A DNA stretch of 64,000 bases from Novosphingobium sp. PP1Y (GTDB lineage: Bacteria; Pseudomonadota; Alphaproteobacteria; Sphingomonadales; Sphingomonadaceae), in assembly GCF_000253255.1 (NCBI RefSeq), contig NC_015580.1, positions 3,609,001 to 3,673,000 on the forward strand, in the 5' to 3' direction. How positions within the stretch are numbered: position 1 is the stretch's first letter; the number at the start of each line of letters is the position of its first letter. Below, piece after piece: positions 17,011 to 25,375 of the stretch. The notes beneath the pieces were generated by a model, which ran no database searches, was not told the origin of the DNA, and worked only from the letters and a program-made list of their open reading frames with translations. The position numbers and the translations under genes are program-made.

Positions 17011-17286
17011 CTATTTCGCGTAGCGCCGGATCGCCGCCAGCAGGGCCTCGGCCCCGGCTTCGCGCTCTTCCTGCGAGAGTTGGGGCGCGGCGACATGTTC
17101 CTTCATGTGCGCCTCGATCAGTTCGTCGATGAGACCGTTCAGCGCGCCGCGCACGGCGGCGGCCAGATGCAGGGTCTTGGTGCAGTCCTCGCCACCGACC
17201 AGCGCGCGCTCCACGGCCTGGAGCTGACCGACGAGCCGGCGCACGCGCAAGACAAGGGCGTCGTTGTTGGCGGAGAGATGTCCCAT
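17011..17286 (-). CDS. dmeR: Ni/Co-responsive repressor of the CsoR/RcnR family (DmeR)
   Basis: A 91-residue four-helix repressor. Starting at ATG 17286 places His3, Cys35, His60 and His64 exactly at the nickel/cobalt-binding positions of RcnR (MGHL..., EDC, IEAHMKEH). Longer in-frame starts would break the His3 position, so this start is favoured. The protein is expected to bind its operator without metal and release it on binding Ni or Co, controlling itself and dmeF 14 nt downstream. The operator overlaps the start codon. Confidence 0.9.
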   Translation of the reverse strand: MGHLSANNDALVLRVRRLVGQLQAVERALVGGEDCTKTLHLAAAVRGALNGLIDELIEAHMKEHVAAPQLSQEEREAGAEALLAAIRRYAK

Positions 17287-17306
17287 AGGATACCCCCCTA
17301 TCCTAT
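17285..17306 (-). promoter_or_regulatory. DmeR/RcnR-type operator
   Basis: A perfect inverted repeat: ATAGGATA, six C, then TATCCTAT. A G/C tract flanked by A/T-rich inverted arms is the known layout of RcnR/DmeR operators. It overlaps the dmeR start codon (17284-17286), and read on the minus strand its six G form the only plausible Shine-Dalgarno. Confidence 0.85.
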
Positions 17307-17464
17307 AATCCACATATCCGGCAAGACGATCCATCGGGCGCCCCCGCACTGGCCAAGTCGACAGGTGGGCATGGCTTGGGCATTATGCCGGGCAATTCGG
17401 GGTCGATGCAGGGTCCGCCGTGGCTCGGCGGTGTAGCGGCTCGCCATGTGAACTGGGGTCATCG

Positions 17465-18193
17465 ATGCCGCAATTGTCCGATCTGGACCGTCACCTTCCC
17501 GCGCCACTTGCCGAAGCCGTTGCGCCGCTTGCACGCCTGGCGCAGTTCAAGGCCGGGCAGACGGTCATGGGCCACCAGGACGAGACGAGCGACGTCTTCG
17601 TCATCCTCGAAGGCACGCTGCGGATTGAACTGCTCTCGCAGAACGGACGCGAGATCACGCTCAGCGATGCCGGTCCGGGCGCACTCGTGGGGGAATTCGC
17701 CGCGCTTGACGACCAGCCGCGCTCGGCAACGGTCATGGCCACTACCAAGGCAAGTCTGGCGCGTATTCCCGGGGCGGCCTTTCGCGAAGCCGCGTTCGCG
17801 CATCCGGAATCGGCGGAATGGCTGACCCGCCGCCTCGTGCGCATGCTGCGCCAGCTCAACGAGCGGATCTTCGAGCTCAATGCCCTTGCCGTGCGCAGCC
17901 GCCTGCACTGCGAACTGCTGCGCTTCTGCCTCGATACCGGCTTTAAGGGTAACGAGGCGACGATCACGCCTTCGCCCACTCATGCCGAGCTGGCCAACCG
18001 CATCGGCACCCACCGCGAGGCAGTGACCCGCGAACTGCGCTACCTTGCCGAACAGGGCATCACGTCCAGTTCCGGGCGCAAGCTGATCGTCTGCGACATT
18101 GCCCGACTGGCGGAAATCGTGCGCGCCGCTGCCGGGGACGTCGAACTGATCCAGCGGGCCAACCAGGCCGGAATCGGCCGCGGCACGGCCTGA
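17465..18193 (+). CDS. Crp/Fnr-family transcriptional regulator
   Basis: A 242-residue regulator with an N-terminal cyclic-nucleotide-binding-type beta roll (about 15-125; VILEGTLRIEL ... GPGALVGEFAALDDQPRSATVMA), a dimerisation helix and a C-terminal Crp-type helix-turn-helix (THAELANRIGTHREAVTRELRYLAEQGI). The GEFAALDDQPRSATV segment resembles the Crp cAMP pocket with the conserved Arg, so a nucleotide ligand is possible. It lacks the cysteine cluster of oxygen-sensing Fnr. Start ATG 17465 has TGGGGT 5-10 nt upstream. Targets are not evident. Confidence 0.88.
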   Translation: MPQLSDLDRHLPAPLAEAVAPLARLAQFKAGQTVMGHQDETSDVFVILEGTLRIELLSQNGREITLSDAGPGALVGEFAALDDQPRSATVMATTKASLARIPGAAFREAAFAHPESAEWLTRRLVRMLRQLNERIFELNALAVRSRLHCELLRFCLDTGFKGNEATITPSPTHAELANRIGTHREAVTRELRYLAEQGITSSSGRKLIVCDIARLAEIVRAAAGDVELIQRANQAGIGRGTA

Positions 18194-18403
18194 CCAGCCA
18201 GCAACGCAACGATCCCATCGCGGCATTGTGGTAAAAGTCACAAGGCCCCTGTGGTCTAGGTCACTGCGCTCAACCTCCAGGCAGGGTTAACAGGTTCTTG
18301 TCCGGAGCGTGCGACCCCGCTTTCGGATGCGACCGGAAGCCAGTGGGAGGCTTGCATGCGACCTTCGGTCTCCCCCTTCCATCCGGAATCACTCGCAGAC
18401 TAA

Positions 18404-18692
18404 GGCGGCAGCCGGGCCCGCATTGCTTGAGCCAATCCCTAACACGGCTGCCGCCACTTTTCCGGTTCTTGAAGAGATGGCCCTTCCCGACGATGCCGGT
18501 AGGGGTGCCGACAAGATCGAGAAGGGCCGGTCGACCCGCCAATGCGGGTCTATGCGATCGGAGGCGATCGCAAGGCGTTCCTCCCTGGCAACCTGTGCCG
18601 GAGCGACCTGAGTGCGGAACATGTCGCTCCGGCGGAGCCACCCTTTTCAGGGCGCCCCCAGGATTGACCTGTCAATTCGTGCCTCGACAGGT
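18404..18692. ncRNA. candidate structured RNA: six consecutive perfect stems
   Basis: In order: stem A 18404-18414 with 18445-18455 (11 bp, GGCGGCAGCCG); stem B 18479-18486 with 18521-18528 (8 bp, GGCCCTTC); stem C 18533-18539 with 18544-18550 (7 bp, CAAT loop); stem D 18553-18559 with 18566-18572 (7 bp); stem E 18597-18607 with 18623-18633 (11 bp, GCCGGAGCGAC); stem F 18667-18673 with 18686-18692 (7 bp). Stems A and E are followed within a few bases by CTTTT. The strand of any transcript is not known, and I could not match it to tmRNA, 6S or RNase P RNA. High GC raises chance pairing. Confidence 0.35.
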
Positions 18693-19003
18693 GCTACCCT
18701 ACAGCTCTTGTTCTTGTCCGAAACCTGAATTGCCTGAGGCCGCTGGGCAAACAGCCAGCTAAAAAAGTCGTGCCGCGCATCGCCACTGGCCCATGCACTG
18801 CGCCGGGCGAGCGCGGCCACGGCGCTGCCCCTAGTCAACCGATCGTTTCCCGGCTTGGGATCAATACAGGACATGGTCAGCGCCTTCTTCCAGTGGCCGG
18901 GGCGCTCCCACCTGTCGCAGTCCCGGCACAACTGATAGATAACCAACTTACCACGACTCGGGAAAATACGCAGAACTTTTTACTAAGCTAAACAAGCAAT
19001 ATA

Positions 19004-19027
19004 CAAGATGTACTCAATGTCATCTTG
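19004..19027 (-). terminator. probable rpoN terminator
   Basis: CAAGATG ... CATCTTG is a perfect 7-bp stem with a 10-nt loop, 9 nt past the rpoN stop. On the minus strand it is followed by a T-rich stretch (TATATTGCTTGTTT). Confidence 0.5.
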
Positions 19028-19035
19028 CTCATTAC

Positions 19036-20562
19036 TTACCGCGCTGCAGCAAGAGCCTTCTGGCGGCGGCGTTGAACCGAACTACCCAGCCCGATAGCTT
19101 CACGGTACTTGGCGACCGTTCGCCTTGCCAGCGCAAACCCCTTGCCGTTGAGCAGTTCCACCAGCGCATCGTCGGACAGGATCGCCTTGGGATCCTCGGC
19201 GTCTATCAACTGCTTGATAGCGGCCTTCACTGCCTCTGCCGAAGCCGCACCCTCGCCGCCCGCGCCGCTGACGCCCGAGCTGAAGAAATACTTCAACTCG
19301 TAAGTTCCGCGCGGACAGTTGAGGAACTTGTTCGAAGTCACGCGGCTGACGGTCGATTCATGCATGCCGATCGCTTCGGCCACCGCGCGCAGGGTCAGCG
19401 GCTTGAGCTGGGAAACGCCGTGCCGGAAGAAGCCGTCCTGTTGCTTCACCAGTTCGCTCGCCACCTTGAGGATCGTCTTCTGCCGCTGGTCGAGCGCCTT
19501 GATCAGCCAGTTGGCATCGGCAAGCTTTTCGGAAAGCCACGCACGCGAGGTCTTGTCCTCGCAAGTGCCCTTGAGCTCGACGTAATAGCCGCGATTGACG
19601 ATCAGGCGCGGCAGCGTCGCCTGGTTGAGCGCGATGTCCCAGCCGCCGTCGCTGCGCGGAGTCACGAGGATGTCGGGCGTGACGGCCCCGCTTGCCTCCC
19701 CGCCGAAACGCGCGCCCGGCTTGGGGTCGTAGCTGCGCAGTTCGGCCAGCATATCGGCGAAATCCTCGTCGTCCACGCCGCACATGCGCTTGAGGCGAGC
19801 CAGTTCCCCCTTGGCGACAAGGTCGAGATTATCGATCAGGCGCGCCATGCACGGATCGTAGCGGTCCGCCTCGCGCGCCTGCAGGGCGATGCACTCCGAC
19901 AGTGAGCGAGCACCTACTCCAGTAGGATCAAGTGACTGGACGAGTATCAGCGCATCCTCGACCGCATCCTCCGACACACCGAGATCGGCTGCCAGTTCGG
20001 CAAGGCTGGCATGGAGATAACCGGCATCGTCGAGCAGGCCGATGATGTAGCGCGCAATGCCCGCCTCGACGGGATTGAACGCCTCGGACCCCACTTGCGC
20101 CTGCAGATGCTCGGCAAGCGACGCCGCACCCCCGGCATGGTCCTCGATACCGGGCCCGGCCTCGCCGCCGGCCATGCGGAATTCGCTGGCCCAGTTGTCG
20201 GCAGTGCCGCTGGTCGAATTGCCTGTCAGTTCGCCGTCACCGGTATCGCGGTCCCGGTCCAGCGATCCGGCGTCGATGTCGAGCGGCCGGTCGTCGCTTG
20301 CCCGGCCTTCGCCGATCAACTGGTCGACCGGCGAACCTTCCAGCGTCGTGCGCCGGGCTTCCTCGGGCATTTCCACGGTTTCGACCGGAGGAGGTGCCGG
20401 TTCCGCACCGACATCGAGCAGGGGATTGGCGTCGAGCGCCTCGCCAATGAAGGTTTCGACTTCGAGATTGGACAGCGCCAGCAGCTTGATCGCCTGCTGG
20501 AGCTGCGGCGTCATGACCAGCGACTGGCTTTGCCTCAGGTCTAGCCGGGGCCCCAGCGCCAT
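19036..20562 (-). CDS. rpoN: RNA polymerase sigma-54 factor RpoN
   Basis: Sigma-54 recognises -24/-12 promoters and needs an AAA+ activator. The 508-residue protein has region I at the N-terminus (LDLRQSQSLVMTPQLQQAIKLLALSNLE), an acidic region II, the core-binding and helix-turn-helix domains (MHESTVSRVTSNKF), and the RpoN box ARRTVAKYRE at about 479-488. It lies 26 nt downstream of lptB on the same strand, a common alphaproteobacterial pairing. It is relevant here because the flagellar cluster contains a sigma-54-like promoter. Confidence 0.97.
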   Translation of the reverse strand: MALGPRLDLRQSQSLVMTPQLQQAIKLLALSNLEVETFIGEALDANPLLDVGAEPAPPPVETVEMPEEARRTTLEGSPVDQLIGEGRASDDRPLDIDAGSLDRDRDTGDGELTGNSTSGTADNWASEFRMAGGEAGPGIEDHAGGAASLAEHLQAQVGSEAFNPVEAGIARYIIGLLDDAGYLHASLAELAADLGVSEDAVEDALILVQSLDPTGVGARSLSECIALQAREADRYDPCMARLIDNLDLVAKGELARLKRMCGVDDEDFADMLAELRSYDPKPGARFGGEASGAVTPDILVTPRSDGGWDIALNQATLPRLIVNRGYYVELKGTCEDKTSRAWLSEKLADANWLIKALDQRQKTILKVASELVKQQDGFFRHGVSQLKPLTLRAVAEAIGMHESTVSRVTSNKFLNCPRGTYELKYFFSSGVSGAGGEGAASAEAVKAAIKQLIDAEDPKAILSDDALVELLNGKGFALARRTVAKYREAIGLGSSVQRRRQKALAAAR

Positions 20563-20588
20563 GCGTCAGTATCCCTGGACGTCAGGCC

Positions 20589-21383
20589 TCACAGCGTGAA
20601 ACCCTCGCCGAGATAGAGCCTGCGCACATTCTCGTCGGCCACCAGCGCTTCGGGGCTGCCCGCGAAGAGCACCTGCCCGCCGTAGATGATGCAGGCGCGA
20701 TCGACGATGTCGAGCGTTTCGCGCACGTTGTGGTCGGTGATGAGAACGCCGATCCCGCGCGTCTTGAGGTCCCTTACGAGATCGCGGATGTCCGCGATGG
20801 AGAGCGGGTCGATGCCTGCGAAAGGCTCGTCCAGCAGCATGATCGACGGCTTCGCAGCCAGGGCCCGGGCAATTTCGCAGCGACGGCGCTCGCCGCCCGA
20901 GAGCGCCATGGCCGGGCTCGACCGCAGGCGGGTCAGGCCGAATTCGTCGAGCAGGCGCTCCAGTTCCTCGTCGCGCACGGCCCTGTCCGGCTCGTTGAGT
21001 TCCAGCACGGCGCTGATGTTCTGCTCCACCGTCATGCCCCGGAAGATCGAGGTTTCCTGCGGCAGGTAGCCCAGGCCGAGAATCGCGCGGCGGTACATCG
21101 GCAGGCGGGTGACGTCGACGCCGTCCATCAGGATGCGGCCCGAATCCGGGCGCACCAGGCCCATGATCGAATAAAAGCAGGTGGTCTTGCCCGCGCCATT
21201 GGGGCCGAGCAGGCCCAGCACTTCGCCTTTCGCTACCGAAAGCGAGATGTCGGTAAGGACCGCACGCTTGTCGTAGCTCTTGGCAATGGAGATGACTTCG
21301 AGCCCGCCGCGTTCGGCGACTGCGGCCGCAGCGGCCGCCGCACTGGAGCTCTGATCCTGCGAAAGTTCGGTCGTTTCCGTCAT
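20589..21383 (-). CDS. lptB: LPS export ABC transporter ATPase LptB
   Basis: LptB powers extraction of lipopolysaccharide from the inner membrane together with LptF and LptG. The 264-residue protein has Walker A GPNGAGKT (60-67), the signature LSGGE (161-165) and Walker B IMLLDEP, plus LptB-type sequence LGLGYLPQETSIFRGMTV and the terminal RRLYLGEGF. An N-terminal extension of about 25 residues with an Ala run (15-21) precedes the domain. rpoN follows. lptC and lptA, which often precede lptB, are not here: the next gene upstream is divergent. Confidence 0.95.
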   Translation of the reverse strand: MTETTELSQDQSSSAAAAAAAVAERGGLEVISIAKSYDKRAVLTDISLSVAKGEVLGLLGPNGAGKTTCFYSIMGLVRPDSGRILMDGVDVTRLPMYRRAILGLGYLPQETSIFRGMTVEQNISAVLELNEPDRAVRDEELERLLDEFGLTRLRSSPAMALSGGERRRCEIARALAAKPSIMLLDEPFAGIDPLSIADIRDLVRDLKTRGIGVLITDHNVRETLDIVDRACIIYGGQVLFAGSPEALVADENVRRLYLGEGFTL

Positions 21384-21613
21384 TGGTTACCGCGTTAACG
21401 CACGCGACCGGGCAACGGCAAGTCGGCATTTTGCCTTCGAGGCCCAGATTGGCAGGTTTCGTGCATGTGCCTGATAACCCGGCGCTGTTTACCGAGTGCC
21501 CTCGGGCCACCGCCCGTCCGCCTCGCCAGAGCTTGTCGGAAATTTCGTCAAACTTGATCTTCCCGCAATTTGATGATCTAGTCTTACGGGGATTGAAGGG
21601 GAAGTACTGCTGG

Positions 21614-21994
21614 ATGGCTAAGACCACTCGACATCGGGCCATGATGCCTCCGGCCTCCGGACATCTGGTGGACTGGCGCAAGAAGATGAGCGACCACATC
21701 GCTTACGCCCTGCTGGCCTATACCGCCTTGCAGATTTTCGTGACCATCGGCGCCCTCAAGTCGCACGGAAGTTCGCTGCTCCCCTATCTTGCGCTGATCA
21801 TCCTCGTCATCGCCATCATCCCGGCCTGCCGCCGCTTCGAGGCGCGCTGGAACCGCCTGAGCGACGAACAGGCGCACGATCCGGGCATGGCGCCTTATTA
21901 CCGGCGTGACCGTCTCGTTCTCTGGGCCATGGCGATTGGGCTTCCTTTCGCGCTGACCGGACTTTTCAAGGGCCTCGCCCTGATCTTCGCTTGA
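21614..21994 (+). CDS. small inner-membrane protein of unknown function
   Basis: With ATG 21614 the product has 126 residues: a basic N-terminus, two adjacent hydrophobic stretches (HIAYALLAYTALQIFVTIGAL and LLPYLALIILVIAIIPA), a charged cytoplasmic-type segment (RRFEARWNRLSDEQAHDP) and a third hydrophobic helix near the C-terminus. An inner ATG (MSDHIAY, at 21689) would remove the basic leader. I recognise no domain. It is divergent from lptB and 139 nt before pmbA, possibly on its own transcript. Confidence 0.65.
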   Translation: MAKTTRHRAMMPPASGHLVDWRKKMSDHIAYALLAYTALQIFVTIGALKSHGSSLLPYLALIILVIAIIPACRRFEARWNRLSDEQAHDPGMAPYYRRDRLVLWAMAIGLPFALTGLFKGLALIFA

Positions 21995-22133
21995 GAGCGA
22001 GCCCAGCCGGGCTTACGTCCCCCGGCCAACCGAACCTTCGTGCATCTCGCATTTGCCCTTGGCCCGCGCGGCGACTAGGGCTGCCCTGAGCGCGAACCGG
22101 CTTTCGCGCGGTTCAAGGGAGTTGCGAAGTCCA

Positions 22134-23480
22134 ATGCTCAATCCGGAACAGGCCAGGGAACGCGCGCAGGATCTGGTTGCGCGCGCGCGCCGCGCAGGCG
22201 CCGATGCCGCCGATGCCGTGTATGGCGCCAGTTCCTCGGAAGGGATCCAGATCCGCCTGGGCAAGCTCGAGGATGTCGAGCGTTCGGAAAGCGAGCACAT
22301 CTCGCTGCGCGTATTCAGCGGCACCCGTTCGGCCAGTATCGGTTCTTCCGACTTGTCGGACCTAGCGCTGGACGAGCTGGCCGCGCGCGCGATCGCCATG
22401 GCCCGCGCCGCACCGGAAGACGCCTATGCCGGCCTGGCGCCAGAGGAACTGCTCACCCATGGCCCCTTCCCCGAACTCGACCTGATCGATCCCTCCGAAC
22501 CCAGCCCGCAGGCCCTGCGCGAACGTGCCGAGGAAGCCGAGGACGCGGCCCGGGCGGTGCAGGGCGTGACCAATTCCGACGGCGCATCGGCCAGTGCCGG
22601 CTTCGGTATCTTCGCGTTGGCGACCAGCCACGGTTTCGCCGGAGCCTATGGCGCATCCAGCCATTCCACCAGCGCTTCGGTTGTCGCCGGCGAAGGCGCG
22701 GGCAAGCAGCGCGACAGCGCCTGGCGCCAGACGCATCACGTGGCCGACCTGCCCGGCGCGCGCGAGATCGGCGAACTGGCCGGAACCCGCGCGGTTGCCC
22801 GTCTCGAGCCCGGCAAGGTGAAGAGCGGCCCGATGCCGGTCCTGTTCGATCCGCGCGTCTCGGGCACGCTGGTCGGCCATCTCATCGGCGCCATGTCGGG
22901 CAGCGCAATCGCCCGCCGTTCCAGCTTCCTGCTCGACCGGCTCGGCGAACAGATCTTCGCGCCGGGAACCGTGATCGCCGAAGACCCGCACCGGCCGCGC
23001 GGCCTTCGCGCCCGGCCGTTCGACGGCGAAGGACTGGCGACCCGTGCGCGCAATCTCGTGGAAGACGGGAAGATCACCGGTTGGCTGCTCGACTGCGCGG
23101 CGGCCCGCCAGCTCGGCCTGGAGCCGACCGGCCACGCCTCGCGCGGCGGCGGCGGCGCACCGGGAATCTCGGTGGGCAATATCCACCTCGAACCCGGCCC
23201 GCTCTCGCCCGCCGAACTGATGGCGGACATCGCCGACGGCATCTACGTGATCGAGCTGATCGGGCAGGGCGTGAACGGAGTGACCGGCGATTACAGCCGC
23301 GGCGCTTCGGGCTTTCGCATCGTCAACGGCGAACTGGCCGGGCCGGTGGCCGAATTCACCATCGCCGGGAACCTGCTCAAGATGTTTGCGCAGATGACCC
23401 CGGCCAGCGACCTTGAATGGTACCGCGCGATCAACGTGCCGACGCTGCGCGTCGATGGCATGACCATCGCCGGAAACTGA
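22134..23480 (+). CDS. pmbA: TldE/PmbA-family metalloprotease subunit
   Basis: PmbA (TldE) forms a heterodimer with TldD that degrades unfolded peptides and matures microcin B17 and CcdA-type substrates in enterics. TldE itself lacks the HExxH zinc site, as here. The 448-residue protein shows the family pattern: GIQIRLGKLEDVERSESEHISLRVF near the N-terminus, PVLFDPRVSGTLVGHLIGAMSGSAIARRSSFL in the middle and GVNGVTGDYSRGASGFRI near the C-terminus. ATG 22134 was chosen over an upstream frame extension with no homology. TldD is not in the window. Confidence 0.93.
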   Translation: MLNPEQARERAQDLVARARRAGADAADAVYGASSSEGIQIRLGKLEDVERSESEHISLRVFSGTRSASIGSSDLSDLALDELAARAIAMARAAPEDAYAGLAPEELLTHGPFPELDLIDPSEPSPQALRERAEEAEDAARAVQGVTNSDGASASAGFGIFALATSHGFAGAYGASSHSTSASVVAGEGAGKQRDSAWRQTHHVADLPGAREIGELAGTRAVARLEPGKVKSGPMPVLFDPRVSGTLVGHLIGAMSGSAIARRSSFLLDRLGEQIFAPGTVIAEDPHRPRGLRARPFDGEGLATRARNLVEDGKITGWLLDCAAARQLGLEPTGHASRGGGGAPGISVGNIHLEPGPLSPAELMADIADGIYVIELIGQGVNGVTGDYSRGASGFRIVNGELAGPVAEFTIAGNLLKMFAQMTPASDLEWYRAINVPTLRVDGMTIAGN

Positions 23481-23537
23481 TGGACGAGCGGTCCGGCGCC
23501 GCGCTCTCGACTGCGGAGCGCGGCGCCGGACGCCCGA

Positions 23538-25328
23538 TCAGAACGCTTCGGCCTCAAGCGCCATCATCGATGCCTTGCCCGACTTGATCGCCAGGAATGC
23601 CGCGGTCGCCTGGGGCAGGATACGGTCGAAGAAGAACTGCGCGGTCGCCAGCTTGGACTTGTAGAACGCCGCCTCGTCGGTGCCTTCGCCAAGCCTGCGC
23701 TGGGCGATCACGGCCGACTTGGCAAAGCAGTAGGCCATGGCGACAAGGCCGGTCAGGCGCAGGTAATCGGTCGCGGCAGCAGCGCCTTCCTCGGGGTCCT
23801 TCATCCCCTTCTGCGCGATCGTCGCCGTTGACAGCTGAAGCGCGCCAAAGGCCTTTTCCAGAGCCTCGATCATCTTGCCGAAGGTCTCGTCACCCTTGTT
23901 CGCTTCGATGAACTGCGAGACCGGGTGGAAGAACGCGCGCAAGTAGCGGCCCATGTGGGCAGGCAGCTTGCGGCCCACGAGGTCGAGCGCCTGAATGCCG
24001 TTGGTACCCTCGTAGATCATGGCGATGCGCGCATCGCGCGCGTACTGCTCCACGCCGCTTTCGGCGATGTAGCCGTGGCCGCCATAGACCTGCACCGCAA
24101 GGTTCGCGCTCTCGAAACCGAGGTCGGTGAAAAGCGCCTTCACCACGGGCGTCATCAGGGCGACAAAATCCTCGGCGCGCTGCTTCACCTCCGGATCGGT
24201 GGCGTGCTTTTCGGCATCGAGCGCGCGGCTCACCCATGCCGAAATGGCACGGCAGCCTTCGTTGTTGGCGCGCATCGTCATCAGCATGCGGCGCACATCG
24301 GGGTGAACGATGATCGGGTCAGCCGGTCCATCCGGGTTCTTGACGCCGGACAGCGAACGGCCCTGCAGGCGGTCCTTCGCGTACCACACCGCAGACTGGT
24401 AGGCTGCCTCGCCCACGCCCAGCCCCTGCACGCCCACCGAGACGCGCTCGGTGTTCATCATCGTGAACATCGCCTCGAGCCCCTTGTTGGGCTTGCCGAC
24501 CAGCCAGCCGGTCGATTCCTCGAAATTGAGCTGGCAGGTTGCCGAGGCCTTGAGGCCCATCTTGTGCTCGATGGCCGCGACCGAGACCCCGTTCGAGGGG
24601 CCCGGCGTGCCGTCGTCCTTGGGCAGGTACTTGGGCACCAGGAACAGGCTGATGCCCTTCACGCCCTTGGGTGCATCGGGAAGCCGCGCGAGGACGAGGT
24701 GGATGATGTTCTCGGTCAGGTCATGTTCGCCGGCGGAAATGAAGATCTTGCCGCCGGTCAGCTTGTAGCTGCCGTCATCCTGCGGAACCGCCTTGGTGCG
24801 CAGCATGCCCAGATCGGTGCCGCAATGCGATTCGGTGAGGCACATCGTGCCCGACCAGGTGCCCGAAACCAGCTTCGGCAGGTAGAACTGCTTGAGTTCA
24901 TCGCTGGCATAGACCTCGATCGCGGTCGTGCCGCCGTGGGTCAGGCCGGGATAGAGGCTGAACGACAGGTTGGCCGAGCAGATCATTTCCTCGGTCATCT
25001 TGTTGACCGATTCGGGCAGACCCTGCCCGCCCCATTCGGGATCGGACGCCAGCGCGCACCAGCCGCCCTCGCGGAACAGCTCATAGGCTTCCTTGAAGCC
25101 CTGCGGCGTGCGCACCACGCCGTTCTCCAGCGTACAGCCCTCGACATCACCGCTGCGGTTGAGCGGGAGCAGGACCTCCTGCGCCACCTTGGCCGCTTCT
25201 TCCAGCACGGCATCGACGAGATCGGGCGTGAATTCTTCAAGCGCCTCGAGATTACCGAAGCCGTCATCCTCATGAAGCTCGTGCAGCACGAACTTCATGT
25301 CGCGCAAGGGTGCCTCGTAGACTTGCAT
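23538..25328 (-). CDS. acyl-CoA dehydrogenase (DmdC-like subgroup)
   Basis: A 596-residue flavoprotein, longer than classical 380-residue acyl-CoA dehydrogenases because of an extra C-terminal domain, as in the DmdC/FadE5-like group. Markers are the FAD/substrate-binding segment MCLTESHCGTDLGMLRTKA, KIFISAGEHDL, and YEGTNGIQALDLVGRK with the catalytic-type Glu. It would catalyse the first dehydrogenation of beta-oxidation. It is the third gene of the leftward thiolase-hydratase/dehydrogenase operon, 47 nt after the second. The exact chain-length range is unknown. Confidence 0.92.
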   Translation of the reverse strand: MQVYEAPLRDMKFVLHELHEDDGFGNLEALEEFTPDLVDAVLEEAAKVAQEVLLPLNRSGDVEGCTLENGVVRTPQGFKEAYELFREGGWCALASDPEWGGQGLPESVNKMTEEMICSANLSFSLYPGLTHGGTTAIEVYASDELKQFYLPKLVSGTWSGTMCLTESHCGTDLGMLRTKAVPQDDGSYKLTGGKIFISAGEHDLTENIIHLVLARLPDAPKGVKGISLFLVPKYLPKDDGTPGPSNGVSVAAIEHKMGLKASATCQLNFEESTGWLVGKPNKGLEAMFTMMNTERVSVGVQGLGVGEAAYQSAVWYAKDRLQGRSLSGVKNPDGPADPIIVHPDVRRMLMTMRANNEGCRAISAWVSRALDAEKHATDPEVKQRAEDFVALMTPVVKALFTDLGFESANLAVQVYGGHGYIAESGVEQYARDARIAMIYEGTNGIQALDLVGRKLPAHMGRYLRAFFHPVSQFIEANKGDETFGKMIEALEKAFGALQLSTATIAQKGMKDPEEGAAAATDYLRLTGLVAMAYCFAKSAVIAQRRLGEGTDEAAFYKSKLATAQFFFDRILPQATAAFLAIKSGKASMMALEAEAF

Positions 25329-25375
25329 TTCTCACTCTCCTCGCAGGCGCGACTGCGCGCGCCCTTGTCATCGCA

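Larger units (their letters stand above)
18194..19035. other. 842-nt region without a convincing gene
   Basis: Open frames here on both strands are short, mutually overlapping and lack family resemblance or good start contexts. The stretch 18404-18692 contains six perfect inverted repeats (listed separately). From about 18940 the sequence turns AT-rich and includes a probable rpoN terminator. Confidence 0.6.

Noticed and set aside
18298..18762. Protein frames of 100-154 codons in the gap before rpoN
   Set aside because: Frames overlap on both strands, lack ribosome sites and read as low-quality Pro/Arg/Ser text; inverted repeats explain the region better.
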